Shown: positions 15,633 through 24,651, counted from the stretch's first letter. The stretch: 29,170 bases of DNA from BRH-c25 sp964447145 (GCA_964447145.1 CAYURW010000023.1:1-29170), one strand, 5' to 3'. Program-made: numbers and translations. The notes: generated from the sequence alone by a model not told the origin.

Positions 15633-16535
15633 TCAACTGAACAGGCTGGTTAGTTTATTTATAAACATTTTTATTCCCGAAACTGAAATTGAACTAAATT
15701 CTTTGTTTTCCATAAGCGTCAAAGCGATATCGTTAAGATTTCTTGAAGCCTCGCTCCTGCTGAAGCTGATCACAAAAGGCTGCTGAATTTTCACTGCTTT
15801 CGTCACACTTACGTCATTCAATATGTAACCAAGCTTTTGCAACTTGACTCCGAGGAACTTCTGAGTCACAATATTCAGTTTGTCTAATATGTTAAAAGCC
15901 TCAGCCGCATTGTCAGCCCTGTTGACCACCACTTTAATCAACTTATTTTTGTCTCTTTGGGTAATGGTCTTTATTAGTGCATATGCATCCGTTATTGAAG
16001 TAGGTTCAGGCGTGGTCAGTAAAATTACTTCTTTTGCCGCATGGACAAAGCTTATTACATTTTCGGAAAGACCCGCCCCCGTATCAATCAGGATGATATC
16101 GGCTTCCTCATCAAGCCTTCCCAGCTTCATAAGCAGATCAACCAGCTGTGTTTTGTTAAGCTTTACCAATTCCTGAACCCCGGAACCTCCGGACACAAAC
16201 TTAACCCCTTCATACCCTTCTTCAAGGATCTCAAGTATATTCCTGCTGCTGTTTATTACATCCGAGAGATTATATCTGGACATTTTTCCCATTACAACAT
16301 CAACGTTTGCCAAACCAAGGTCAGCATCAATAATAACAACCCTCAGCCCATTCTGCGCAAACTTAATAGCCAAATTGACCGTAAAGTTTGTTTTCCCTAC
16401 ACCACCTTTGCCGCTGGTTACCGCTATTACTCTCGATCCGGGCTTTTCGGTAAGCATTTGTTCATTTCTATCATCGTCTTTGTAATTTTTTATGCTGTCT
16501 ATAATTTCCCTCAATCTTTCAGCTTGGTCTTTCAT
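15633..16535 (-). CDS. flhG: MinD-like flagellar placement ATPase FlhG (YlxH/FleN)
   Basis: This 300-residue cytoplasmic ATPase of the MinD/ParA family controls flagellar number and position together with FlhF. The N-terminus shows the DQAERLR motif (residues 3-9), which in characterised FlhG proteins stimulates the FlhF GTPase. The deviant Walker A GKGGVGKT is at 42-49, followed by IIDADLGLANVDVVMG and DTGAG. A C-terminal amphipathic stretch could act as the membrane-targeting helix. It overlaps the end of flhF by 17 bases, indicating coupling. The gene is intact and full length. Confidence 0.94.
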   Translation of the reverse strand: MKDQAERLREIIDSIKNYKDDDRNEQMLTEKPGSRVIAVTSGKGGVGKTNFTVNLAIKFAQNGLRVVIIDADLGLANVDVVMGKMSRYNLSDVINSSRNILEILEEGYEGVKFVSGGSGVQELVKLNKTQLVDLLMKLGRLDEEADIILIDTGAGLSENVISFVHAAKEVILLTTPEPTSITDAYALIKTITQRDKNKLIKVVVNRADNAAEAFNILDKLNIVTQKFLGVKLQKLGYILNDVSVTKAVKIQQPFVISFSRSEASRNLNDIALTLMENKEFSSISVSGIKMFINKLTSLFS

Positions 16536-17361
16536 ATAGCTTATCTCCCAAAATACAGTTTATTAACTTGCTATTATCTGCAATTTCAATATCATCCGGC
16601 ACACTTTGCCCGGTAGTGATATATGAAACAGGCTTTTTTGTAATGTAGGCAACATTTGCTATCACCCCAAAAGCCGAAGTCTCGTCAAGTTTTGTAAAAA
16701 GAAGCTTATAATCGTCAAGGAAGCTGTAATTCTTAATTATTTCTATGCAATCCGAAAATTTGGTGGTTGCACTGATCACCATATACACTTCATAATCAAT
16801 GCTCGATTTTATAAGAGTTTTTAATTCCATAAGCTGATATTTATCCTTATGGCTTCTCCCCGCGGTATCAACAAGTATAATATCTTTGTCCCCATAGTTT
16901 TCTATTGCTCCGGAAATCTCCCCCGGAGTATATATTATAGACAGGGGCACCCCTATTATTTCACTGTAGGTCTTAAGCTGTTCAACCGCCGCTATTCTAT
17001 AGGTATCAGATGTAATAAGTCCAACTTTTTTCTTCTCTGTGAGGACCATATTTGCTGCAAGCTTGGCGAGGGTTGTAGTCTTTCCAACTCCCGTGGGGCC
17101 TATTACAATTATAACTTTTTTGCCCCTGGCAAATGAAAATGGTTCGGGTTCTTTCAAAAAGCCATTCAACATATTATAAATTGCATTCCTTACTATTACT
17201 TCGCTCTGCTGCTTCTCATCGTCCAAGGTATCTATAAGTTTTTCTTTTATTTCGTTAATGATCACTTTGTCAACTTCTGAATCCTCAAGGACCTTCAGAT
17301 ATTTTCTTACATTGTCGGACAGCTTTACATTCTCATAGTCAACCTTTACAGCATCATACAC
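16519..17361 (-). CDS. flhF: FlhF NG GTPase domain, out of frame with its N-terminal part
   Basis: This frame encodes 280 residues from a GTG and contains the N and G domains of the SRP-type GTPase FlhF: the helical N region (about 15-75), G1 GPTGVGKTT (about 88-96), DTYRIAAVEQLKTYSEI, LVDTAGRSHKD, and FTKLDETSAFG. It lies in the -1 frame relative to the upstream part of flhF, and begins inside its last codons. No good ribosome site precedes the GTG. FlhF is normally one protein of about 370-410 residues; joining the frames gives about 398. Either the gene is mutated, the read contains an error, or the NG domain is translated separately. Confidence 0.85.
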   Translation of the reverse strand: MYDAVKVDYENVKLSDNVRKYLKVLEDSEVDKVIINEIKEKLIDTLDDEKQQSEVIVRNAIYNMLNGFLKEPEPFSFARGKKVIIVIGPTGVGKTTTLAKLAANMVLTEKKKVGLITSDTYRIAAVEQLKTYSEIIGVPLSIIYTPGEISGAIENYGDKDIILVDTAGRSHKDKYQLMELKTLIKSSIDYEVYMVISATTKFSDCIEIIKNYSFLDDYKLLFTKLDETSAFGVIANVAYITKKPVSYITTGQSVPDDIEIADNSKLINCILGDKLYERPS

Positions 17362-17717
17362 ACTTTGTTGAGCATATTCTTAAGTTCTATAAAGTCCTGT
17401 TGTATAAGGTTTTTATCATCCCGGGGACGCATTTTCTCATTCAATTCTTTTATGAATTTATTTGCCTCATTATTAGGTTCATGTTTATCTTCCTGTTCCC
17501 GGGGCAAAACTTCTTGATGCTTGCCATCTTCCCCCCTAAAGGACACTTCATTATCAATGGTTGCAACTACTTCAACCAAGGGCTTTGCAAAAAAACCCGT
17601 CAGTCCCTTTTTTCTGATTTTTCTTGTGTTCAGAATGATTGCATCCCTGCCAAGGTCTGATTTGACTTTTTGCATTGCTTCCTGTACCGTTTCTCCAACG
17701 TATCTTTTTACTTTCAT
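17346..17717 (-). CDS. flhF: FlhF N-terminal B domain, ending at a frameshift
   Basis: This 123-residue frame has the FlhF N-terminal (B) domain MKVKRYVGETVQEAMQKVKSDLGRDAIILNTRKIRKKGLTGFFAKPLVEVVATID, followed by a charged linker and a helical end (IELKNMLNKV). It then hits a TAA. The GTPase domain continues in the -1 frame. The ATG overlaps the flhA stop as TAATG. The B domain in B. subtilis and Vibrio FlhF helps target the protein and set polarity. The break falls at the B/NG boundary. See the finding for the (GT)3 run at 17358-17363. Confidence 0.85.
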   Translation of the reverse strand: MKVKRYVGETVQEAMQKVKSDLGRDAIILNTRKIRKKGLTGFFAKPLVEVVATIDNEVSFRGEDGKHQEVLPREQEDKHEPNNEANKFIKELNEKMRPRDDKNLIQQDFIELKNMLNKVCMML

Positions 17718-19744
17718 TAAATGCTCACCATCCCTACTGATTGTACTTCAACCAATGGATCCAATTCATTATATGATAAAACTACAAGGCCGGGAGCTAC
17801 CTGCTCAGTCATCCTTTTGAAATAGAGCCTTACAATGGGGGAAGCAAGTATAATAGGCTGTTCCCCAACAGATGCGGCTTTCTGCAGTTCCTTAAGTAGA
17901 TTGTTAATTATCCGCTGTGCTGTATTTGGTTCTATGTTTAAGTAAGAACCGTATTCAGTTTGCTGCAAAGAGTCCATTATGGACTGTTCCAGAGCCGTAT
18001 CCAGTGTTATCGCATTTATTCTCATTCCTGTAACAAAACGCTTTGTTATATTCCTTCTCATGGATTGTCTTACATACTCCGTAAGCATATCGGCATCCTT
18101 AGTCACAGATGCGTAATCTGCCAATGTCTCCATAATTGTCACCATATCCCTTATTGAGACTCCTTCTTTGAGAAGGTTGGCAAGAACCTTTTGTATGTCT
18201 CCGATTCCTAGTATTTTTGGAAGTACATCCTCTACAAGAGCAGGGTAGCTTTCTTTTATATTGTCGACAAGCCTCTGCACGTCCTGTCTCCCAAGAAGTT
18301 CATGGGCATAGTTTTTGATGATCTCTGTAAGGTGTGTGGCAATTATGGAAGGCGGATCCACCACAGTATAGCCCATCATCTCGGCTCTCTCCTTCTGGCT
18401 TTCGTTAATCCAAACCGCCGGCAGACCAAAAGCAGGCTCTATGGTTTTTATTCCCTCCAGTTCTCCATCTGCCGTACCGGGATTCATTGCCAGATAATTG
18501 TCAAACATCAATTCCCCGCTGGCCACCTCTATACCCTTAATCTTGATTATGTAGTCGTTTGGCTTAAGTTGAATATTGTCTCTAAGCCTTATTACCGGGA
18601 CAATAAGCCCCAGCTCAAGAGCGCACTGCCTCCTTATCATAACAACCCTATCCAGCAGATCCCCCCCCTGATTAACATCTGCCAGGGGTATTATTCCATA
18701 TCCAAATTCAAGCTCAATGGGGTCCACCTGCAATAGGGTCATTACGTTTTCGGGCCTCCTGATCTCCTCGACTTCAATATCCTGGGCTTTTATTTCTTCT
18801 TCCTTTTGTGTGCTCTTTATTGTTCGCTGAAGAGAATACCCCGTTGATGCCAGGAAAACCGACATCACAATATTGGGTATCGGTGGGAGCCCCGTAAAAG
18901 CCAGCACCAAAAGCGCTCCTGCTGCAATATATAATACCTTGGGCTCCGAAAGCAGCTGCATTATTATATCGGTGCCAAGATCCGAACTTGAGGCAGCTCT
19001 TGTTACAACCATACCGGAAGCTATTGAAATCAGAAGTGCCGGAATCTGGCTTACCAATCCATCCCCTATAGTCAGTATTGTAAACTTGGAAAGAGCCTCG
19101 GTAAATCCAAGATTCATCTGCAGCATCCCAATAGCAAAACCGGCAGTAATATTAATAATTGTAATTATAACACCTGCTATTGCATCCCCTTTGACAAACT
19201 TGCTGGCGCCATCCATTGCACCATAAAAGTCTGCCTCTTTTTGTATCTTTTTTCTCCTCTCCTTTGCTTCCTGTTCATCTATCAGTCCGGAATTCAAATC
19301 TGCGTCTATTGCCATTTGCTTTCCCGGCATTGCATCCAGAGTGAATCTTGCAGATACCTCTGCAACCCTTTCCGAACCTTTAGTGATTACTATGTATTGT
19401 ACAATAACAAGTATCAAAAACATTATAAACCCAACAATAGGATTGCTTCCTGTAACAAAATTACCAAAGGCACTTATGACTTTCCCTGCATAGCCTTTCC
19501 CCAGTATCAGCCTGGTAGTAGAAAAATTCAGCATCAGCCGGAATAAGGTTGTAATAAGGAGCACTGTCGGAAATATTGAAAACTGCAGCGGTTCCTTAAT
19601 ATACATTGACAAAAGGAATATAACCAGTGACAGAGAAATATTCAGCGTCAGCAGAATATCAACCAGAAAAGTTGACACCGGTATTACTATAAGCATTATT
19701 ATCGCAATGATTGCAATAGCTATAATATCACCATATTTGCTCAT
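17717..19744 (-). CDS. flhA: Flagellar type III export gate protein FlhA
   Basis: This 675-residue protein forms the core nonameric ring of the export gate and docks chaperone-substrate complexes. Residues 1 to about 320 carry eight membrane helices with the FHIPEP motif region: FPTVLLITTLFRLMLNFSTTRLIL and the conserved GFIMFLILVIVQYIVITKGSERVAEVSARFTLDAMPGKQMAIDADLNSG. The cytoplasmic domain (about 330-675) includes LDTALEQSIMDSL and the C-terminal SPIVRLYFKRMTEQVAPGLVVLSYNE. An AAAAGGAG ribosome site precedes the ATG. It starts 13 bases after flhB. Confidence 0.96.
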   Translation of the reverse strand: MSKYGDIIAIAIIAIIMLIVIPVSTFLVDILLTLNISLSLVIFLLSMYIKEPLQFSIFPTVLLITTLFRLMLNFSTTRLILGKGYAGKVISAFGNFVTGSNPIVGFIMFLILVIVQYIVITKGSERVAEVSARFTLDAMPGKQMAIDADLNSGLIDEQEAKERRKKIQKEADFYGAMDGASKFVKGDAIAGVIITIINITAGFAIGMLQMNLGFTEALSKFTILTIGDGLVSQIPALLISIASGMVVTRAASSSDLGTDIIMQLLSEPKVLYIAAGALLVLAFTGLPPIPNIVMSVFLASTGYSLQRTIKSTQKEEEIKAQDIEVEEIRRPENVMTLLQVDPIELEFGYGIIPLADVNQGGDLLDRVVMIRRQCALELGLIVPVIRLRDNIQLKPNDYIIKIKGIEVASGELMFDNYLAMNPGTADGELEGIKTIEPAFGLPAVWINESQKERAEMMGYTVVDPPSIIATHLTEIIKNYAHELLGRQDVQRLVDNIKESYPALVEDVLPKILGIGDIQKVLANLLKEGVSIRDMVTIMETLADYASVTKDADMLTEYVRQSMRRNITKRFVTGMRINAITLDTALEQSIMDSLQQTEYGSYLNIEPNTAQRIINNLLKELQKAASVGEQPIILASPIVRLYFKRMTEQVAPGLVVLSYNELDPLVEVQSVGMVSI

Positions 19745-19757
19745 GTACTGTCTCCTT

Positions 19758-20849
19758 TTATTTTTCTTTCAAGCTGTATACATATGCCAGTACCTCAGCT
19801 ACTGCCTTATATAATTCCTGGGGTATTTTTTCTCCTATTTCCACACTGCTGTATAATGCCTTGGCAAGGGGCTTATTCTCTACAATGGGCACACTGTTTT
19901 CTTTTGCCGTATCCCTGATCCTTTGAGCAATAAGGTCTTTGCCCTTGGCTATTACCAGAGGCGCATCGGTAATTGACGGATCATATTTAACGGCAATGGC
20001 AAAATGGGTCGGATTAGTAATTATAACATCTGCCCGAGGGACCTCCGCCATCATTCTTCTCAGGGACAGCTGCCTTTGCTTTTCTCTTATCTTTGACTTT
20101 ATTTGAGGGTTTCCCTCTGTGAGTTTATATTCATCTTTTATTTCCTGCTTCGACATTCTTATGTTCTTTTCATAATCCCAAATCTGAAATCCATAGTCGA
20201 AGAAGGATAGGAGCATGAGAACTACCGATGCCCTTATGCCAATACTTATTATTGTGTTTCCTATAAAGGAAGCCGTACTTTCTATGTTCATATTCAATAG
20301 TTCGGGGATCATAGAGTAATTATTCATTAAGTAACTGTATACAACATATCCGATTATTCCAATCTTCAAAACAGACTTTATAAGCTCTACGAATGCATGC
20401 TTAGAAAACAATCTCTTGAATCCCTCTATAGGGCTCAGCTTATTAAGGTTCGGCATCAGCGGCTTAAGGGTAAAAAGATATCCTATCTGGATATAATTTA
20501 CTATAATTGCAGTAAGAGCAATTATCAGCAGTAACGGAGCAAGGGTCCTTGCGACAATTATCAAACATTTCAGGTATACCTGCATAATACTGTTGCCGGC
20601 AAATTGGGAATCAATATCCCCGGGAAAGCTTAAAAATGTTCTGACAGCCATCATAAGATCCTTGACAACAGAACCGGCCAAAAGCTTCATGCTCCAGAAA
20701 GCAATCAGCAGCATTACTGATGTGACCAATTCCCGGCTCCTCGGTATTTGCCCCTTTTCACGCATTTCCCGTCTTCTTTTTGGGGTTGCAGGCTCAGTCT
20801 TTTCCCCGAATAACTGCAGATTTATCCTGAAAAATACATATTTTCTCAT
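19758..20849 (-). CDS. flhB: Flagellar export apparatus switch protein FlhB
   Basis: This 363-residue membrane protein controls substrate-specificity switching of the export apparatus. The N-terminus NLQLFGEKTEPATPKRRREMREKGQIPRSREL is characteristic, followed by four membrane helices (about 40-210). The autocleavage site NPTH is intact at 279-282 in VIITNPTHFAIAV, and the C-terminal domain is full length. The ATG overlaps the fliR stop as ATGA. The expected ribosome site (AAGGAG) is about 12 bases upstream, inside fliR. Confidence 0.96.
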   Translation of the reverse strand: MRKYVFFRINLQLFGEKTEPATPKRRREMREKGQIPRSRELVTSVMLLIAFWSMKLLAGSVVKDLMMAVRTFLSFPGDIDSQFAGNSIMQVYLKCLIIVARTLAPLLLIIALTAIIVNYIQIGYLFTLKPLMPNLNKLSPIEGFKRLFSKHAFVELIKSVLKIGIIGYVVYSYLMNNYSMIPELLNMNIESTASFIGNTIISIGIRASVVLMLLSFFDYGFQIWDYEKNIRMSKQEIKDEYKLTEGNPQIKSKIREKQRQLSLRRMMAEVPRADVIITNPTHFAIAVKYDPSITDAPLVIAKGKDLIAQRIRDTAKENSVPIVENKPLAKALYSSVEIGEKIPQELYKAVAEVLAYVYSLKEK

Positions 20850-21631
20850 CCCTTAGCCATACTCCTTATTATTAAGTAAATATAGCCATACATCCTGTCA
20901 AAGGTCACGGTCATTAATTTAATGAATATAGGCATTATTACATAAAATGTAAGGAGGCCGATCCCGATTTTTAGCGGCATTCCCACAACAAATACATTCA
21001 TTTGGGGTACTGTCTTTGAAAGAATTCCAAGGGCCACTTCAGCCAGCATTACTGCAGCAATAACAGGGATGCTGATCTTAAACCCTATAACAAATACATC
21101 GGCAAATATATTTACAACATTGTGCACCATAGCTTCAGTAAATGCAAAGCCGTTAATCGGCAAAATACTGTAGCTCTTAAAAAGGGCAGAAAGCAAAACG
21201 TGATGCCCGTCTATCATAAGGAAAAACAATGTGGACAGTATATATATAAAATTTCCGGTTACCGGAACCTGAGTATTCATTGTCGGATCCAATACATTCA
21301 CCATGCCAAAGCCTATCTGCATATCTATAATCTGCCCGGCTATATAAAGGGCAGTAAACACAAGAAAACCCACATAGCCGATAATGATACCCGATATAAA
21401 TTCCCTCCCTGCAATAGCGGCAAAGCCCAAGAAGGTGGAGTATTCCAACTGTGTATCCCCAATCAAGGGGATCAGGATGTATGAACAGAAAAATGCAAGG
21501 GCAATTTTCATGTATCCAGGCATTTCTCTTCTGCCAAATACAGGGGTAATCACAAAAATGGAGGACATCCTCACGAAAATTAAAAGCAATATTTGAAACC
21601 TATCTATAAGAGCTATACTGATATTATCCAT
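20846..21631 (-). CDS. fliR: Flagellar export gate protein FliR
   Basis: The 261-residue protein is an inner-membrane component of the export gate, forming the core with FliP and FliQ. It has the FliR features FVRMSSIFVITPVFGRREMPGYMKIALAF, GREFISGIIIGYVGFLVFTALYIAGQIIDMQIGFGMVNVLDP (with the conserved G..IDMQ..F run), and a C-terminal FVVGMPLKIGIGLLTF. Six or so hydrophobic helices are visible. The ATG is two bases downstream of the fliQ stop region. Length is normal. Confidence 0.95.
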   Translation of the reverse strand: MDNISIALIDRFQILLLIFVRMSSIFVITPVFGRREMPGYMKIALAFFCSYILIPLIGDTQLEYSTFLGFAAIAGREFISGIIIGYVGFLVFTALYIAGQIIDMQIGFGMVNVLDPTMNTQVPVTGNFIYILSTLFFLMIDGHHVLLSALFKSYSILPINGFAFTEAMVHNVVNIFADVFVIGFKISIPVIAAVMLAEVALGILSKTVPQMNVFVVGMPLKIGIGLLTFYVIMPIFIKLMTVTFDRMYGYIYLIIRSMAKG

Positions 21632-21633
21632 GG

Positions 21634-21903
21634 CTATTTAATATATACAGGAATATTGGCAAAAAGCTTTATGGTGAATTCATTCATGATGCTCATCATC
21701 CAGGGGCCGAATATAAGCAGCGTAAGCAAAATTGCGACTATCTTAGGTATAAAAGACAGTGTGGCTTCTTGTATTTGCGTGGTTGCCTGTATTATACTCA
21801 CCATTAAGCCGACCAGAAGACCAATTCCTAGTATAGGTGCGGAAATCATCAGCACAACCTTTATTGCCTCTTGAGCAACATCAATTACTATACCCTGATT
21901 CAC
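21634..21903 (-). CDS. fliQ: Flagellar export gate protein FliQ
   Basis: This 89-residue two-helix membrane protein is part of the FliPQR export gate. It shows IDVAQEAIKVVLMISAPILGIGLLVGLMVSIIQATTQIQEATLSFIPKIVAILLTLLIFGPWMM, which is canonical. I prefer a GTG start at 21903, giving MNQGIVID and the usual family length. In-frame GTG/ATG codons two and three codons upstream overlap the Shine-Dalgarno GGGGTGAT, which is 4 to 8 bases from the chosen start. Confidence 0.92.
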   Translation of the reverse strand: MNQGIVIDVAQEAIKVVLMISAPILGIGLLVGLMVSIIQATTQIQEATLSFIPKIVAILLTLLIFGPWMMSIMNEFTIKLFANIPVYIK

Positions 21904-21917
21904 AGACATCACCCCAA

Positions 21918-22682
21918 TTACTTTAATCCCAAAATAATGGATTTAACTATTAAGTTCCACCCGTCAACCATAACAAACAACAGTATTTTGAAAGGCATTG
22001 ATATCATAATAGGCGGCAGCATCATCATACCCATGGACATAAGGGTGCTGGATACAATCATATCTATCATCAGGAACGGTATATATAAGAAAAAACCAAT
22101 CTCAAAGGCTGTTTTCAGCTCGCTTATTATGAATGCCGGTATAAGCGCAGAGGTTGGTATATCGTTCTTAGCCAGAGGCTTGTTTGCCTGTCCCAGCTTT
22201 AGGAATAAAGCAAGGTCCTTTTCCCTTGTAAATCTGAACATAAAATTGCGAATAGGGACAGCAGCATTCTTAACTGCTTCTTCCTGTGAAATTTCATTAT
22301 TTGTATATGGCTTAAAAGCCGTTTCGTTTATTTCAGATATTACGGGCGACATTACAAAGAATGTCAAGAATAACGCAAGTCCGATAAGCACCTGATTTGG
22401 CGGCATCTGTTGGGTGCCTAAAGCATTTCTGGTAAATGAAAGCACAATGATTATTCTTGTAAAAGAGGTAAGCATTATTAAAAGTGAAGGAGCCAGAGAA
22501 ATTATTGTAAGCAGGAAAAGTATCTGCATACTGAGTGCAACATCTCCCGGATTCTCTGCCGCCTCAATATCGAGTCCTATTTTGGGTATGGGAAGCGGTT
22601 CACACCAGACATTCAAAGCTCCCGTAGCCAGTATCAAAATTATTATCACTACAATACCAAAATTCTTTTTCCTCTTAAACAT
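21918..22682 (-). CDS. fliP: Flagellar export gate protein FliP
   Basis: This 254-residue membrane protein belongs to the FliPQR export gate. The N-terminus carries a signal-like helix (about 7-26), typical of FliP. The family signatures are SMQILFLLTIISLAPSLLIMLTSFTRIIIVLSFTRNALGTQQMPPNQVLIGLALFLTFFVMSP and, near the end, MMLPPIMISMPFKILLFVMVDGW. I prefer the ATG at 22682 (MFKRKKNFG); a TTG seven codons upstream is in frame but lies further into fliO. The AGAGGT site lies 10 bases before this ATG. It overlaps the fliO stop by 8 bases. Confidence 0.93.
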   Translation of the reverse strand: MFKRKKNFGIVVIIILILATGALNVWCEPLPIPKIGLDIEAAENPGDVALSMQILFLLTIISLAPSLLIMLTSFTRIIIVLSFTRNALGTQQMPPNQVLIGLALFLTFFVMSPVISEINETAFKPYTNNEISQEEAVKNAAVPIRNFMFRFTREKDLALFLKLGQANKPLAKNDIPTSALIPAFIISELKTAFEIGFFLYIPFLMIDMIVSSTLMSMGMMMLPPIMISMPFKILLFVMVDGWNLIVKSIILGLK

Positions 22683-23091
22683 TGGTTTTTTTACCTCTGA
22701 CAATAGATTTCAATTTATTAAGGTTTTGCTTGATAGAATCAGCAACCGGATTTTCCCCCGGAAACTTATCCATATATGATTCATAACCGTCATTATCTTC
22801 ATCATATACTTCGTCTGAATTCTCAGGAATCAGTTTTCCCTCGTCTATTTCTGCAAGCATGGATATGTTTTTTTGATTGATGCCAAGCAGTAAATGCTTC
22901 CCTCCTGCTTTGACCAATACAAGGCTTTTGTCTATCCCCAGGGATACTGTCTCGATAATCTTAAGATTCTTATTCCCCATCCTATTAAAGCCTTTTCGGG
23001 ATAAATATTTTGTTACAAAGAAAGCTGCAGTTAAAATGACAGTCGACATAAATAGAAAGTAAAAAATACCATATATTGAATCACTGTTCAT
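22675..23091 (-). CDS. fliO: Flagellar biosynthesis protein FliO/FliZ
   Basis: This 138-residue single-pass membrane protein is the poorly conserved assembly factor for the FliP ring. The membrane helix is about 9-28 (FYFLFMSTVILTAAFFVTKYL). The beta-rich segment NLKIIETVSLGIDKSLVLVKAGGKHLLLGINQKNISMLAEID is the FliO signature. The acidic tail after about residue 85 is variable. An AAGGAG ribosome site lies 8 bases before the ATG. The position directly before fliP supports the call. Confidence 0.88.
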   Translation of the reverse strand: MNSDSIYGIFYFLFMSTVILTAAFFVTKYLSRKGFNRMGNKNLKIIETVSLGIDKSLVLVKAGGKHLLLGINQKNISMLAEIDEGKLIPENSDEVYDEDNDGYESYMDKFPGENPVADSIKQNLNKLKSIVRGKKTNV

Positions 23092-23106
23092 ACCATCTGC
23101 TCCTTA

Positions 23107-23469
23107 CTAATTCAGCACCTTCTTGACCGCCTCTATTATCCTCTCTGCCTGGAAGGGCTTTACAATAAAGTCTTTTGCCCCGGCTTGTATTGCTTCTATT
23201 ACCATTGCTTGCTGACCCATTGCAGAGCACATTATAATTTTGGCACCGCTGTTAATTTTTTTAATTTCTTTGACAGCCTGAATTCCATCAACCTCGGGCA
23301 TTGTTATATCCATAATTACCAGATCCGGTGAAAGCTCGTTGTATTTATCTATGGCCTTTGAGCCATTTTCGGCTTCACCGCATATAACAAATCCGTTTTT
23401 TGATAATACATCCTTGATCATCATTCTCATAAAAGCCGCATCGTCAACAATCAATATACCGTTAGCCAT
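23107..23469 (-). CDS. cheY: Chemotaxis response regulator CheY
   Basis: This 120-residue single-domain receiver is phosphorylated by CheA and binds FliM/FliY in the switch. Acidic pocket D9/D10, phosphoacceptor Asp54 (VIMDITMPEVDG), Ser82 (CSAMG) and Lys104 (IVKPF) are all present. It lies between fliY and fliO, the same position as in B. subtilis, which supports CheY rather than a generic regulator. Confidence 0.95.
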   Translation of the reverse strand: MANGILIVDDAAFMRMMIKDVLSKNGFVICGEAENGSKAIDKYNELSPDLVIMDITMPEVDGIQAVKEIKKINSGAKIIMCSAMGQQAMVIEAIQAGAKDFIVKPFQAERIIEAVKKVLN

Positions 23470-23502
23470 TTTATTCTCCTCCTCGTATCTGAAAATTGTA
23501 AT

Positions 23503-24651
23503 CTATTGTAGTTTGCTTAAGCGCTTTGATGCGCTTATAATATCTGTAATTCTGACGCCAAAGCTCTCGTCTATTACAACGACTTCGCCTTTTGCTATGT
23601 GTTTTCCGTTTACCAACACGTCAACAGGTTCTCCCGCAAGCTTGTCCAGCTCAAGTATCGTTCCGGGCCCGAATTCTAGAATATCCTTAATGAGCTTTTT
23701 AGTCCGTCCCAGCTCAACTGTGATTTCTAGCGGCACATCCATTATGAGTTCTATGCTTTCCTTTTCTGTAGTCCACTTATCTCCTTCAAAGGCTTGATAT
23801 TGTATCGGTTGTACATTCACTATCTTATGTTCTTCTGCTTTTATTGGTTCATATTCCCGCCTTTCCTCATAATTGTCCTTCTGTGTATTCTTTTTTTCGG
23901 GCTGGGACTGGCTATCAGGCTTACTGACGGCTTCATGTTTCTCTACGGGTGCTTCAGGAGCTTCTGACACATTGTTAAGGAGGTTCTCTACAAGATTCCT
24001 TGCGAATTCTATCGGTATAAGCTGCATAATTTCGCTGTCAATTATATCCCCGACCTCCATCCGGAAAGCGATTTTTACAATTTTCCCATCCAATTCAAGC
24101 CTGCTAATATCGCTGAAATCTTGAAATTCTATAAGGAATGCACTCGGTGGGGAAATGTCTATCCTCTTTTTGAACATTGTAGATAAAGATGTTGATGATG
24201 ACCCGATCATTTGGTTCATGACCTCTCCTATTGCGCTAAGATGAAAATCACTTATTGGCTCGGAGCCGACATCTCCTTTTCCTCCCATCATGAGGTCGGT
24301 TATAATTTTTACATCATCCTCCTTTAGTATAAGAAGATTTGATCCCTTCAATCCATCCTTGTAAAGCACCTGTACCGCAACATATGGAATTTTATATTCT
24401 TTGGAAAGGTCATCCCATGTGACCACAGATACTTTTGGTATCGTGATGCTAACTTTGTTGTTAAGCAGTGTAAATAGCGTTGTGGCCGATGTGCCCATGC
24501 TGATATTCCCGATTTCCCCCAATGTATCTATTTCTTCACTTGTCAGACCAATATCCTCGATGCCCTGAGAAGATGAATTATCTTGAGGAAAAGATACTCC
24601 GTCCCCCCTGAGAAGGGCATCCACTTCCTCCTGTGATAACATTTCACTCAT
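23503..24651 (-). CDS. fliY: Flagellar switch protein/CheY-P phosphatase FliY (FliN-type)
   Basis: This 382-residue C-ring protein combines a switch and a phosphatase. An N-terminal LSQEEVDALL segment resembles the CheY-binding tip of FliM. The CheC-like phosphatase part has two active-site motifs, SEEIDTLGEIGNISMGTSATTLF and HLSAIGEVMNQMIGSSSTSLSTMF, each with the conserved Glu/Asn. A low-complexity linker (about 230-285) leads to the SpoA/FliN domain at the end (MDVPLEITVELGRTKKLIKDILEFGPGTILELDKLAGEPVDVLVNG). I chose the ATG at 24651; an upstream ATG abuts the Shine-Dalgarno AAAGGAG, which is 9 bases from the chosen start. The start overlaps the fliM stop by 8 bases. Confidence 0.94.
   Translation of the reverse strand: MSEMLSQEEVDALLRGDGVSFPQDNSSSQGIEDIGLTSEEIDTLGEIGNISMGTSATTLFTLLNNKVSITIPKVSVVTWDDLSKEYKIPYVAVQVLYKDGLKGSNLLILKEDDVKIITDLMMGGKGDVGSEPISDFHLSAIGEVMNQMIGSSSTSLSTMFKKRIDISPPSAFLIEFQDFSDISRLELDGKIVKIAFRMEVGDIIDSEIMQLIPIEFARNLVENLLNNVSEAPEAPVEKHEAVSKPDSQSQPEKKNTQKDNYEERREYEPIKAEEHKIVNVQPIQYQAFEGDKWTTEKESIELIMDVPLEITVELGRTKKLIKDILEFGPGTILELDKLAGEPVDVLVNGKHIAKGEVVVIDESFGVRITDIISASKRLSKLQ

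Noticed and set aside
16041..16616. Plus-strand open frame of 191 residues opposite flhG/flhF
   Set aside because: It lies antisense to well-supported genes, with no family resemblance and an odd residue composition (rich in Tyr/Phe/Ile/His); it is a shadow of the coding strand.
17346..17361. Programmed -1 ribosomal frameshift in flhF
   Set aside because: No X-XXY-YYZ slippery heptamer is visible in the short overlap of the two frames, and the GT repeat explains the shift more simply.
18870..18900. Sigma-28-like CCGATA hexamer inside flhA
   Set aside because: The expected TAAA box 15 bases upstream is lacking and the site is within coding sequence; nothing supports it as a promoter.
21871..22395. 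Plus-strand open frame of 174 residues opposite fliP/fliQ
   Set aside because: Antisense to conserved export-gate genes; hydrophobic repetition arises from the reverse complement of membrane-helix codons.
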